Source: Sediminicoccus rosea (GTDB lineage: Bacteria; Pseudomonadota; Alphaproteobacteria; Acetobacterales; Acetobacteraceae). Taken from it: a stretch of DNA of 64,000 bases. Below are positions 1 to 7,953 of this stretch, piece after piece. Within the stretch, counting starts at the first letter, position 1; each line of letters starts with the position of its first letter. The translations under genes and the position numbers were made by a program. The stretch lies in the NCBI RefSeq assembly GCF_033547095.1, contig NZ_CP137852.1, forward strand, positions 5,047,001-5,111,000, written 5' to 3'. Under the pieces are notes generated by a model, which saw nothing but the letters and a program-made list of their open reading frames with translations, had not been told where the DNA came from and did not search any database.

Positions 1-2
1 TG

Positions 3-215
3 GTGGCCGAGCGGGACCTGAACCCTCTGCTCCAGGTGCGCGGGATGGCCGAGGTGGCACCGCGGCTCGCCGCGGTGCGGAACCGGTCCCGGCTGGTGCG
101 TTGGCTCGGCCTCGGCGTGCGGGCGGAGGCCGAGATCGGCGGCCTGCTGCTCGAAAGTCTGCAGACCGAGGGCTGGGTGCATTACCGGCTGCTGGTGGCG
201 CGGCGCCCGGCCTGA
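3..215 (+). CDS. C-terminal fragment of an unrecognised protein
   Basis: The frame is open from the left window edge to a TGA at 213-215, so this is probably the tail of a longer protein whose start lies outside the window. The visible 70 residues are rich in Arg, Leu and Ala and end in a stretch reading YRLLVARRPA. Endings of this sort occur in some SAM-dependent methyltransferases, but that is weak evidence and no function is assigned. The gene converges on sufE, with a hairpin between them. Confidence 0.4.
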   Translation: MAERDLNPLLQVRGMAEVAPRLAAVRNRSRLVRWLGLGVRAEAEIGGLLLESLQTEGWVHYRLLVARRPA

Positions 216-249
216 TCCGCCGAGGCGGAATCGCCGAAGCGGCGGATCA
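213..249. terminator. Hairpin between convergent genes
   Basis: Ten-base arms TGATCCGCCG (213-222) and CGGCGGATCA (240-249) are perfect complements, and a smaller GGCG/CGCC stem is nested in the loop. It sits between the stop of the leftmost gene and the stop of sufE, so it could end transcription from both sides. There is no U-tract, so intrinsic termination is uncertain. Confidence 0.35.
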
Positions 250-264
250 GCCGCTCAGCAAAGC

Positions 265-693
265 CTAGACCGCTGCCCGGGCGGCCGCCTGGATGCGCGC
301 CAGCACCGCCATCACGCCATTACGGCGCGAGAGGCTGAGATGCTCGCCCAGGCCAAGCCGCGTGAGGAAGCCCGCATCCGTCGCCAGGATCTCCTCCGCG
401 CGCCGGCCATCCAGCACGCGCAGCAGCAGTGCCAGCAGCCCCTGGACGAAGGCGGCGTCGCTCGCGGCGCGCAGATGCACGCGCCCGCCCTCGAGGCGCG
501 GCACCAGCCAGACACGCGACTGGCAGCCCGAGACACGGTTGGCCTCCACCATCTCCTCCGGCGCGAGGGGTGCGAGTTCGCGCCCCATGTCCATCAGGTA
601 GCGGTAGCGGTCCTCCCAATCATCGAAGAGGGCGAAGCCCTCCTCGAGATCGGCGATGACCTCTTCGATGGTGGAACTGTCCTGCGCGCTCAC
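265..693 (-). CDS. sufE: SufE-family cysteine desulfuration protein
   Basis: A 142-residue protein of normal SufE length. In this family SufE accepts persulfide sulfur from a cysteine desulfurase (SufS) and passes it to Fe-S scaffold assembly in the cytoplasm. The diagnostic motif NRVSGCQSRVW is present, with the acceptor cysteine at about residue 57, and the family's C-terminal RRNG motif follows (SLSRRNGVMAVL). The start ATG overlaps the carD stop (ATGA, 690-693), so the two genes are probably translationally coupled. No sufS or sufBCD is visible in the window. Confidence 0.87.
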   Translation of the reverse strand: MSAQDSSTIEEVIADLEEGFALFDDWEDRYRYLMDMGRELAPLAPEEMVEANRVSGCQSRVWLVPRLEGGRVHLRAASDAAFVQGLLALLLRVLDGRRAEEILATDAGFLTRLGLGEHLSLSRRNGVMAVLARIQAAARAAV

Positions 694-1913
694 GTGGACT
701 TGGCGAAGGCGACCAGCGCCTCGCTGGCGGCGAGCTTGTCGATCTTCTCGATGGCCGCGTATTCGGCGGCCAGGCGCTCCAGCGCCTGCTCATAGATCTG
801 GCGTTCGCTGAAGGACTGGTCCGGCTGGCCGGCATTGCGCTGCAGGTCGCGCACCACTTCCGCGATCTGGATGGGATCGCCGCTGTTGATCTTCGCCTCG
901 TATTCCTGCGCGCGGCGGGACCACATGGTGCGCTTGATGCGCGCGCGGCCCTTCAGCGTGTCGATCGCTGCCTCGAACTCCTTCTGGGTGAAGAGCTTGC
1001 GCAGGCCAGCCGTGGGCACCTTGTTGACCGGGACGCGCAGCGTCATCCGGTTCTCCTCGAAGGTGACGACGATCATGTGGTGGTCCATGCCGGCCACCTC
1101 GATCACCTCGATGCCCTGCACCGTGCCGACGCCATGCGTCGGATAGACGACATGGTCACCGGCCTTGAACTCGACCTTGGGGCCGGGCGGGCGCGGCGGC
1201 GTGGACTGGCCCTCGGCGAAGCCGGGGCGGCCCGGGCTGCGGACGGCGAAGGAGGGCGGCATGTTGGGCCGCCCCATGGGCGGGCGGGGCGACATGGGAT
1301 TGGTGGCGTTCCGCACCGGCATGTTGGGCGGCGCCGCGACCACGATGGAGGGGCGCGGGCCGGCGGCGGCGGGCTCGGGGGCGGGCGGCGGCGCCTCGGC
1401 GACGGCGGCCGGCTTCTCGGCCTTGGCCGGGGCCGCCTTCTCGGGCGCGGATTTCGGAGTGGACTTGGCCTCGGAGGCCTTGCTCTTGGTCACTGGAGGT
1501 AAGGTTGCCTTGCTGGTGGAGACGGCGGGGGTCGCCGATGGGGTGGGCTTGGGCGGCAGGGCCGGGCTGGCCTTGGCCGGAGGGGTGGGCGGCTTGGCCT
1601 TGGTAGGCTTGGCCAGGACAGGGACGGGCGCGGGCTTCGCCTTGGCGGCCGGCTTCGGCGCGGATTTGGCGGCGGGCTTCGGCGCTGGCTTCGGGGCCGT
1701 CTTGGCAGCGGGCTTCGCCGCCTTGGGCGCGGGCTTGGCCGCCGGCTTCGGGGCGGACTTGGCGGCGGTCTTCGGCGCTGGCTTCGGGGCGGGCTTCTTC
1801 ACAGGCTTGGCGGCAGCCTTCGCGGAGGGCTTCGGCGCGGGTTTGGCCGCCGGCTTGCTGGCCACGCGGGCGGGCTTGGCTTTCGCCTTGGCGGGCTTTG
1901 CTGACGAGGCCAT
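690..1913 (-). CDS. carD: CarD-family transcriptional regulator with long Lys/Pro/Ala N-terminal tail
   Basis: The C-terminal 160 or so residues form a CarD domain: an RNA polymerase-interacting Tudor-like part beginning GDHVVYPTHGVGTVQ, then a helical DNA-binding part. CarD proteins bind the RNAP beta subunit and stabilise open promoter complexes. Residues 1 to about 242 are an unusual low-complexity tail of KPA, KPAP and AAKS units grading into a Pro-rich linker, resembling a histone H1 tail; CarD proteins of many bacteria are only about 160-170 residues. I chose the ATG at 1911-1913 because AGGAG lies 11 nt upstream and MASSAKPAKAK fits a basic tail; an upstream in-frame start at 1988 is possible. 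The gene is coupled to sufE. Confidence 0.85.
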   Translation of the reverse strand: MASSAKPAKAKAKPARVASKPAAKPAPKPSAKAAAKPVKKPAPKPAPKTAAKSAPKPAAKPAPKAAKPAAKTAPKPAPKPAAKSAPKPAAKAKPAPVPVLAKPTKAKPPTPPAKASPALPPKPTPSATPAVSTSKATLPPVTKSKASEAKSTPKSAPEKAAPAKAEKPAAVAEAPPPAPEPAAAGPRPSIVVAAPPNMPVRNATNPMSPRPPMGRPNMPPSFAVRSPGRPGFAEGQSTPPRPPGPKVEFKAGDHVVYPTHGVGTVQGIEVIEVAGMDHHMIVVTFEENRMTLRVPVNKVPTAGLRKLFTQKEFEAAIDTLKGRARIKRTMWSRRAQEYEAKINSGDPIQIAEVVRDLQRNAGQPDQSFSERQIYEQALERLAAEYAAIEKIDKLAASEALVAFAKST

Positions 1914-2094
1914 GGGGCGCTTTGCTCCTGCATGCCGAGGAAAGGTTCGGAACGCGCGCCCCTGCCCGGTCGGAAGCAGGTGGAACAAGGGCTAGCGACG
2001 TCTCCGGCGCTGAAGCCTAACACAAAAACCGGTCCTGGTCACGCCCGACGGGGCAAGGCGGCGCAGGATGCCCCCCATCCGGCCGCCTCGCGGC

Positions 2095-2433
2095 TCAGGG
2101 CTTGCCGGGCTCGGGGCTCAGCAGGGCCCGCTTGCCGGGCTTGTCCTTCCATTCATCGGCATCGGCCGGCGGCTCGCCCTTGCGGGTGATGTTCGGCCAG
2201 GACTGGGCGTAGTTGCGGTTCAGCTCGACCCAGGGCGTGGCCTTGTCGTCGCTGTCCGGCAGGATCGCCTCGGCGGGGCATTCCGGCTCGCAGACGCCGC
2301 AATCGATGCACTCGTCGGGATGGATCACGAGCATGTTCTCGCCGACGTAGAAGCAGTCCACGGGACAGACTTCCACACAGTCCATGTACTTGCACTTGAT
2401 GCAGTTTTCAGTGACGACGTAGGTCACAAACAC
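2095..2433 (-). CDS. fdxA: 7Fe-8S-type ferredoxin FdxA
   Basis: A 112-residue small electron carrier. Cysteines at 11, 14, 19, 23 and 27 and a second C-x2-C-x2-C-x3-C set at 42, 45, 48 and 52 match the FdxA pattern of one 3Fe-4S and one 4Fe-4S cluster. The N-terminal sequence [20 protein letters not shown] and the acidic C-terminal extension after the second cluster ([17 protein letters not shown]) are typical of alphaproteobacterial FdxA. It lies just upstream of carD on the same strand, an order that recurs in this class. Confidence 0.92.
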   Translation of the reverse strand: MFVTYVVTENCIKCKYMDCVEVCPVDCFYVGENMLVIHPDECIDCGVCEPECPAEAILPDSDDKATPWVELNRNYAQSWPNITRKGEPPADADEWKDKPGKRALLSPEPGKP

Positions 2434-2502
2434 AGCTCCCGATGGCGACGAGGAGCCTTAGGAATGGCCCTCCCGCGCGGGATTGTCCAGCCATCCGGCC
2501 TG

Positions 2503-2781
2503 TCATTCCGTGATTGAAATCTTCTCGTAGAGGCCGCGCGCCTCCTCGGGCGGGCCGCGGCGCGTGCCCAGTTCCAGCACGCGCCAGACATGCACCTCGC
2601 CATGGCGCGGAAAGGTGAGGATATCCCCGACCCGCACGCGCGCATGCGCCTTGGTGACGGGCTGGCGGTTGAGGCGGAAGCCGCCCCCCTCGATCAGCGC
2701 GGCGCATTCGGCCTTGGACCGGGCCAGGCGCGCATGCCAGAGCCAGGCGTCGAGACGCAGGAAGGGCGCGCCCCCCTCCAT
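2503..2781 (-). CDS. S4-domain RNA-binding protein (Hsp15-like)
   Basis: A 92-residue protein made almost entirely of an S4 RNA-binding domain: LRLDAWLWHARLARSKAECAA, then the loop GGGFRLNRQPVTKAHARVRVGD. Hsp15 (HslR) in other bacteria binds stalled 50S subunits carrying nascent chains; this protein is shorter, lacking most of the basic C-terminal tail of E. coli Hsp15. Only 3 nt separate it from the helicase stop, so the two are probably cotranscribed. The RNA-binding role is well supported; identity with HslR is less so. Confidence 0.8.
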   Translation of the reverse strand: MEGGAPFLRLDAWLWHARLARSKAECAALIEGGGFRLNRQPVTKAHARVRVGDILTFPRHGEVHVWRVLELGTRRGPPEEARGLYEKISITE

Positions 2782-2784
2782 GGG

Positions 2785-5715
2785 TTATCTGAGCTTGAGC
2801 TTCATGAGCGCGGCGAAGGGGCTGTCCTCCACCTTGCTGGCGGGGCGGTCCTCATGGAAGGTTCGCGTCTCCGGACCGCCGGGCCCACGGTCGCGATCGC
2901 GGCCCGGGCGGGGACCGTCACGGCGGCCTTCGTCGCGCTTGCGCTCATCCCGGCCGCCATGCCCGCCCTGGGGCGGGCCGTCGCGGCGCGGACCGTCCTT
3001 GCGGAACCCTTCCTTGCGCGGGCCATCACGCCGGCCCGGCGGGCGCTCGCCCTCCGGACGCGCGCCCTCGGGACGCGGCGCATCCGCGGGCTGGCCCTCG
3101 GCCGGGCGCGGGGCGCCGTGGCGCTGACGGTCGCGGCGCGGGCCATCGCGGCGCGGGGCGCGGACCTCGGCACCTTCGGCCGTGGCGCCTTCCGCCGGCG
3201 CCTCGCCCCCGGCGCGCGGCGCTTGCGGGCGCTGGCCTTCGCGGCGCGGGCCTTGCGGGCGGCCCTGGCGGTTGTGGCGCGGCCCCTGGGCGGGGCGCGC
3301 CCAGGCCACCATCGTCGGCAGCACGGGGCCTTCCATGCCCTCGGCCAGCGGCTCGGAGGGGATCAGCCGGAAGCCGAGCTCAGCCAGCACCGGGCCCAGC
3401 GCATCCCCCTTGATGCCAAATCGGCCCAGGATCTCGGGTGGCAGCGGCGCCGGCGCGCGGCGCGTCAGATAGCCGAGCTCCGCCGCCACGCGCTCCGCCA
3501 CGTCGAGGCGCAGCAGCACGGGGCCGGCCGGCACCCATCCCATCATGGCGGCGAAGCCCGGCGGCCAGGAGAGCGCCATGACGCCATCGCTCGGGATGGA
3601 GACGAGGCCCGGCGCGGGCAGCGTCGGCGTCGGCACATCGTAGCTCAGCGCCCAGATCTGCGCGCGCAGCGCCATGGGGCGCGGCTTCAGCGCCTCGGGC
3701 ACATAGAGCGCGAAGCGGCCGGCGCGGATGCCGATGCCCTTCAGCTTGGTCCGCAGCTCCTGCCCGATATGGTTGCGCGTGTCCCCGGGCTTCAGGCCCA
3801 GCGTCTCGCGCAGCTGGAAGGCCGGGCCGCGCAGCGTGTTGTCTTCCGCCGCCTTGGCCTCGATGGCGGCGATGGCGGCGAGGTCCTTCGCGATCACCCC
3901 CTCGATCCAGCCGGCGAGGCGCGCGCGGATGCGCTCGCGCTGCGGGCCGTCGAGGAATTCGCTGTCCTTCACCTCGATCAGCGGCTTGCCCGGCTCGCTG
4001 CCCATCTTGAGGCGGGCGATCTCCGCCCCATCCCAGGTGACGCGGTGCTCGGCGGTCAGGCCGAAGCTCTCGGTCTTGGCGATGTCGAGTGCCGCCACCC
4101 GGCGCGGGATCTCCTGCACCAGGGCGCGGCGCGCGGCGCGGAGGATGAGCTTCTTCTCCTCCTCGCCGCCCTCGCCCAGCTCGGGCTGGAATTCGAAGCC
4201 GACGACGCGGCCGACCTTGTGGCCCTCGACCACCACCTCGCCCTGGCGCGTGACGGCGCTGAGCAGCTCCTCCTCGGTGTTGTCGAGGCTGCGGATCAGG
4301 TGGGCGGCGCGGCGGTCCACGAAGCGCGCGGTCAGACGCTCATGCAGCGCGTCGCTCACCGCATCCTCGGCGGCGCGGGCCGCTTCCTGCTGGGTGGCGG
4401 CATCGCGCACCCAGTCGGCGCGCGCGGCGACATAGGCCCAGACGCGGATCGAGGCGAGGCGCGCCATCAGCGTGTCCAGGTCGCCCTCGATGCTGGTGCA
4501 GGTGGCGATCTGCGAGGCGATCCAGTCGGACGGCAGGTGCCCGTCCTCGCAGAGATGCGTGAAGAGCTTGGCGCAGAGCCGCGTGTGGGTGTCATCCGCC
4601 AGCTTGCGGAAATCCGGCACCTGGCAGGTCTCCCACAGCAGCTGCAGCCGCGCGCGGGAGGAGGCCATGCGGCGGATGCCCTCCTCGCGCGCCAGCAGGC
4701 TCAGCGTGATGTGGTCCGTTGCGTCATGGCCCTTGGTGAGGCCGGGCTGGGGCGGCGGCGCGCCTAGGCTGTCGAGCAGCGCCTCGATGCCGGAGAAGTC
4801 GAGGTCGCTGTTGCGCCAGGCCAGGGCCTGGATGGGCTCGAAATGATGCCCTTCGATCTTCTCGACCATCTCCTCCGGCAAGGGCGGGCACTCGCCCGTC
4901 ACACCGAAGGTGCCGTCGCGCATGCCGCGGCCCGCGCGGCCGGCGATCTGCGCGGCCTCCTGCGGGGTGAGCTGGCGCGGCGCATGGCCGTCGAACTTGT
5001 TGAGGCTGGCGAAGGCCACATGGTCCACATCCATGTTCAGGCCCATGCCGATGGCGTCGGTCGCGACGAGGAAATCCACCTCGCGGTCCTGGTACATCTT
5101 CACCTGCGCGTTGCGCGTGCGGGGCGAGAGGCGGCCCATCACCACCGCGCAGCCGCCGCGCCGGCGGCGGATGGCTTCCGCGATCGCATAGACCTCGCCG
5201 GCGGAGAAGGCGACGACGGCGCTGCGCGCGGGCAGGCGCGTGAGCTTGGCGGGCCCGGCATATTCCAGCTTGGAGAGGCGCGGCCGCGTCTCGATCTCGA
5301 CCTGCGGCACCAGGCGCTGCAGCAGCGGGCGGATGGTCTCCGCCCCCATGAACATCGTCTCGACCAGGCCGCGCGCATGCAGCAGCCGGTCTGTGAAGAT
5401 ATGGCCGCGATCGGGGTCGGCGCAGAGCTGGATCTCATCCACCGCCAGGAATTCCACCTTGCGGTCCAGCGGCATGGCCTCGACCGTGCAGGCGAACCAC
5501 TTGGCCTCGGGCGGGACGATCTTCTCCTCGCCGGTGATGAGGGCGACGTGCTTCTCGCCCTTCTGCGCCACCATCCGATCATAGTTTTCCCGCGCCAGGA
5601 GGCGCAGCGGGAAGCCGATGATCCCCGAGGAATGCGCGAGCATGCGCTCCATCGCGAGATGGGTCTTGCCGGTGTTGGTGGGGCCGAGGATGGCCTTGAC
5701 GCGCGCTTCGAACAT
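2785..5715 (-). CDS. SUV3-like superfamily 2 RNA helicase with RG-rich tail
   Basis: A roughly 976-residue helicase. Walker A GPTNTGKT lies near residues 11-18, the DEAD-like motif is VDEIQ, and motif VI is QIAGRAGRGM, matching the SUV3 family, whose mitochondrial member works with RNA decay enzymes. The last 170 or so residues are low complexity (RRDGPRR, PEGARPEGE and GRDRDRG units), like RNA-binding arginine-rich tails, ending in a short ordered segment FAALMKLKLR. I chose ATG at 5713-5715 because the helicase fold begins there; an in-frame ATG at 5778 would add 21 residues without family support. It is downstream-coupled to the S4 protein. Confidence 0.85.
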   Translation of the reverse strand: MFEARVKAILGPTNTGKTHLAMERMLAHSSGIIGFPLRLLARENYDRMVAQKGEKHVALITGEEKIVPPEAKWFACTVEAMPLDRKVEFLAVDEIQLCADPDRGHIFTDRLLHARGLVETMFMGAETIRPLLQRLVPQVEIETRPRLSKLEYAGPAKLTRLPARSAVVAFSAGEVYAIAEAIRRRRGGCAVVMGRLSPRTRNAQVKMYQDREVDFLVATDAIGMGLNMDVDHVAFASLNKFDGHAPRQLTPQEAAQIAGRAGRGMRDGTFGVTGECPPLPEEMVEKIEGHHFEPIQALAWRNSDLDFSGIEALLDSLGAPPPQPGLTKGHDATDHITLSLLAREEGIRRMASSRARLQLLWETCQVPDFRKLADDTHTRLCAKLFTHLCEDGHLPSDWIASQIATCTSIEGDLDTLMARLASIRVWAYVAARADWVRDAATQQEAARAAEDAVSDALHERLTARFVDRRAAHLIRSLDNTEEELLSAVTRQGEVVVEGHKVGRVVGFEFQPELGEGGEEEKKLILRAARRALVQEIPRRVAALDIAKTESFGLTAEHRVTWDGAEIARLKMGSEPGKPLIEVKDSEFLDGPQRERIRARLAGWIEGVIAKDLAAIAAIEAKAAEDNTLRGPAFQLRETLGLKPGDTRNHIGQELRTKLKGIGIRAGRFALYVPEALKPRPMALRAQIWALSYDVPTPTLPAPGLVSIPSDGVMALSWPPGFAAMMGWVPAGPVLLRLDVAERVAAELGYLTRRAPAPLPPEILGRFGIKGDALGPVLAELGFRLIPSEPLAEGMEGPVLPTMVAWARPAQGPRHNRQGRPQGPRREGQRPQAPRAGGEAPAEGATAEGAEVRAPRRDGPRRDRQRHGAPRPAEGQPADAPRPEGARPEGERPPGRRDGPRKEGFRKDGPRRDGPPQGGHGGRDERKRDEGRRDGPRPGRDRDRGPGGPETRTFHEDRPASKVEDSPFAALMKLKLR

Positions 5716-5840
5716 GCTGGCTTCCGAGGATGGGCCCGACGGGAATGATCCGACAGGGGCCGCAGGGTTATGAACCATGCGGCGGTGATTGCAACTTGCC
5801 CCGTTGCAAAGGTGGGGTTCCCCGGCGGAGATTGGCCGGC

Positions 5841-7025
5841 GTGACTCCCCCGCAAAGCTTCGCCCTGGTCTTCGGCGCCCAATTCGCGGCTTTCGGCGCC
5901 ATGATGCCCTTCCTGCCGGCCATCCTGGCCGAGGGCGGGCTCAGCGCCAGCGAGGTCGGCGCCGTGCTGGCCGCGGGCTCGCTGGTGCGGCTGGTGGCGG
6001 CGCCGCTGAGCGGGCGGCTCGCGGATGCGGTGCCCGACATGCGCCGCCTCCTGGCCGTGGCGTCCCTGCTGGCCGCCGCCGCTGCCCTGGGCTTCGGGCT
6101 GGCCGCCGGCTTCGCGTTGCTGCTGGCGGTGCAGGTGCTGCACAGCACGGCCGCCGCGCCCATCGTGCCGCTCTCGGACGCGCTGGCGGTGGGGGCGGTG
6201 CGGCGGGGCGGCTTCGACTATGCGCGGGTTCGTTCCATGGGCTCCATCACCTTCATGCTGGGGGCGCTGGCCGCCGGCCTCGCCGCCGAATGGGTGGGGC
6301 CGCGCATCGCCGTCTGGATGCTCGCCCTGGGCCTGCTGCTGACCGCCTGGGCGGCGCTGCGGCTGCCCGCGCCGCCGGGGCGCGAGACCGGGGCCACGCC
6401 CTCCACCAGCATCTGGGCGCCGCTGGCCGAGCCCGGCTTCCTCTGGGTGTTGCCGCTGGCGGCCCTCATCCAGGGCAGCCACGCGGTCTATTACGGCTTC
6501 TCGACCCTGCATTGGCAGGCGGCGGGTTTGAGCACGGGCTTCATCGGCCTGCTCTGGGCGCTCGGCGTGCTGGCCGAGATCGTGCTGTTCCTGTGGGGGC
6601 GGCCGGTGGTGGAACGGCTGGGCGTGCGCGGCCTCGCGCTGCTCGCCGCGGGCGCAGGGGTGCTGCGCTGGGCGGTCACGGCCGTCACCGTGGAGCCAGC
6701 GGTGCTGGTGGTGGTGAACCTGCTGCACGGGCTGACCTTCGGCGCCATGCATCTCTCGGCCATGCGCGCCCTGGTCTCGCTGCCGGCCGGGCTCTCGGGG
6801 CGGGCGCAGACGCTGCTCGCCTCGGCCGTCTCGGCCAGCACGGGCGGGCTGATGTGGGGCAGCGGCTGGCTCTATGGCGCGGTGGGCGGCCTCGCCTTCC
6901 TCGCCATGGCGGGGCTTTGTGGGCTGGCCTTCGCCCTCGCGCTCAGGCGGTTCCCAGCGACCCCTGCTGCAAGGCCCGGTCCAGCAGCGCCTCGATCTGG
7001 GACGGATCATCCCAGCGCAGCGTGA
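5841..7025 (+). CDS. Major facilitator superfamily transporter, HcaT/LacY-like
   Basis: About 394 residues with 12 hydrophobic segments and the MFS loop motif GRLADAVPDMRR after the second helix. The pattern FYGFSTLHWQ-like (here YYGFSTLHWQAAGLS) in the second half resembles the nucleoside/phenylpropionate-transporter-like branch (HcaT). The substrate is unknown. GTG at 5841 is preferred: CGGAG lies about 12 nt upstream and the protein then begins just before helix 1; upstream in-frame codons encode no membrane segment. The gene is divergent from the helicase, and its 3' end overlaps the lpxK 3' end by 83 nt tail to tail. Confidence 0.78.
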   Translation: MTPPQSFALVFGAQFAAFGAMMPFLPAILAEGGLSASEVGAVLAAGSLVRLVAAPLSGRLADAVPDMRRLLAVASLLAAAAALGFGLAAGFALLLAVQVLHSTAAAPIVPLSDALAVGAVRRGGFDYARVRSMGSITFMLGALAAGLAAEWVGPRIAVWMLALGLLLTAWAALRLPAPPGRETGATPSTSIWAPLAEPGFLWVLPLAALIQGSHAVYYGFSTLHWQAAGLSTGFIGLLWALGVLAEIVLFLWGRPVVERLGVRGLALLAAGAGVLRWAVTAVTVEPAVLVVVNLLHGLTFGAMHLSAMRALVSLPAGLSGRAQTLLASAVSASTGGLMWGSGWLYGAVGGLAFLAMAGLCGLAFALALRRFPATPAARPGPAAPRSGTDHPSAA

Positions 7026-7932
7026 CGCTCACCACGCGCACCCGGCCCTGGAATTCGGGCGGGATCCGCACCCAGTCCTTGCGGGTGGTGACGGGAATGG
7101 CGCCCAGCCGCTCGGCCTGGTCCAGCAGGGCCTTCAGGTCGCCGGCATCGAAAGGGTAGTGGTCGGCGAAGCTCTCGGTGCCGGCTACCACTGCGCCGCC
7201 CTGGCGCAGCGTGTTGAAGAATTTCCGCGGACTCGCGATGCCGCAGAAGGCAAACACGTTCTCCCCCGCCAGCCCGGCCATCTCAGGGCCGGAGACGAGG
7301 TCGCCGCGCAGCACAGGCAGGGTCGGCGGCAGCAATTCCAGCGCGCCGGTCTCGTCCGGGCCGATCAGCACCGCGGCGTCGCAGCGGGCGGCGGCGGCGG
7401 CGACGCTTTCGCGCAGCGGGCCGGCCGGGATCACATGGCCGTTGCCGAAGCCGTAGCCGCCATCGATCGTGAGCAGGGAGAGCGTCTTGGCGAGCGTCGG
7501 GTTCTGCAGCCCATCATCCATGACAATGGCGCCCGCCCCCTCGGCCACGGCGAGCTGGGCGCCGGCCGCGCGGTCCGCGCTGACCCAGGTGGGGGCCAGG
7601 GCCGCCAGCAGCAGCGCCTCATCACCCACCGCCTCGCTCCCGTGCCGCCCGGGCTCGACCTGGACCGGCCCCTTCACCGAGCCGCCATAGCCGCGCAGCA
7701 GGAAATGCGCGGGCGTGCCGCGCGCCTGGATGCGGCTGCCGATATCCATGGCCAGCGTGGTCTTGCCGGCACCGCCCGCCGTGGCGCCGCCGCAGCAGAT
7801 GACGGGCACGGGGGCCTGCCAGCCGGGGCGCGCCATGCGCCGCGCGGTCGCGGCCGCGTAGATGGCGGCCACGGGCGAGAGCAGCAGGGGCGCAATTCCC
7901 CCGCGGCGACCCCAGAAATCGGGCGCTCGAAT
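6943..7932 (-). CDS. lpxK: Tetraacyldisaccharide 4'-kinase LpxK (apparent ATT start)
   Basis: LpxK phosphorylates the 4' position of the lipid A disaccharide at the inner membrane. The Walker A loop GGATAGGAGKTT and the family motif DDGLQNPTL are present. The first conventional start is a GTG at 7872, but that removes the conserved N-terminus; the same frame reads on upstream as RAPDFWGRRGGIAPLLLSP, the canonical LpxK beginning, and is closed by an in-frame stop with only an ATT (7930-7932) at the expected methionine. GGGAAG lies a few bases before that ATT. The gene follows waaA by 21 nt. Family identity is certain; the start codon is inference. Confidence 0.88.
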   Translation of the reverse strand: MRAPDFWGRRGGIAPLLLSPVAAIYAAATARRMARPGWQAPVPVICCGGATAGGAGKTTLAMDIGSRIQARGTPAHFLLRGYGGSVKGPVQVEPGRHGSEAVGDEALLLAALAPTWVSADRAAGAQLAVAEGAGAIVMDDGLQNPTLAKTLSLLTIDGGYGFGNGHVIPAGPLRESVAAAAARCDAAVLIGPDETGALELLPPTLPVLRGDLVSGPEMAGLAGENVFAFCGIASPRKFFNTLRQGGAVVAGTESFADHYPFDAGDLKALLDQAERLGAIPVTTRKDWVRIPPEFQGRVRVVSVTLRWDDPSQIEALLDRALQQGSLGTA

Positions 7933-7953
7933 GCTGATCTTCCCAACCCTTCC

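Noticed and set aside
2590-4767. A 725-residue plus-strand frame opposite the helicase
   Set aside because: Antisense to clear helicase motifs; composition rich in Ala/Arg/His/Gln with no pattern.
5139-7010. A 623-residue minus-strand frame spanning the helicase 5' end and the MFS gene
   Set aside because: It reads the helicase in a wrong frame and the MFS gene in antisense; no family features.
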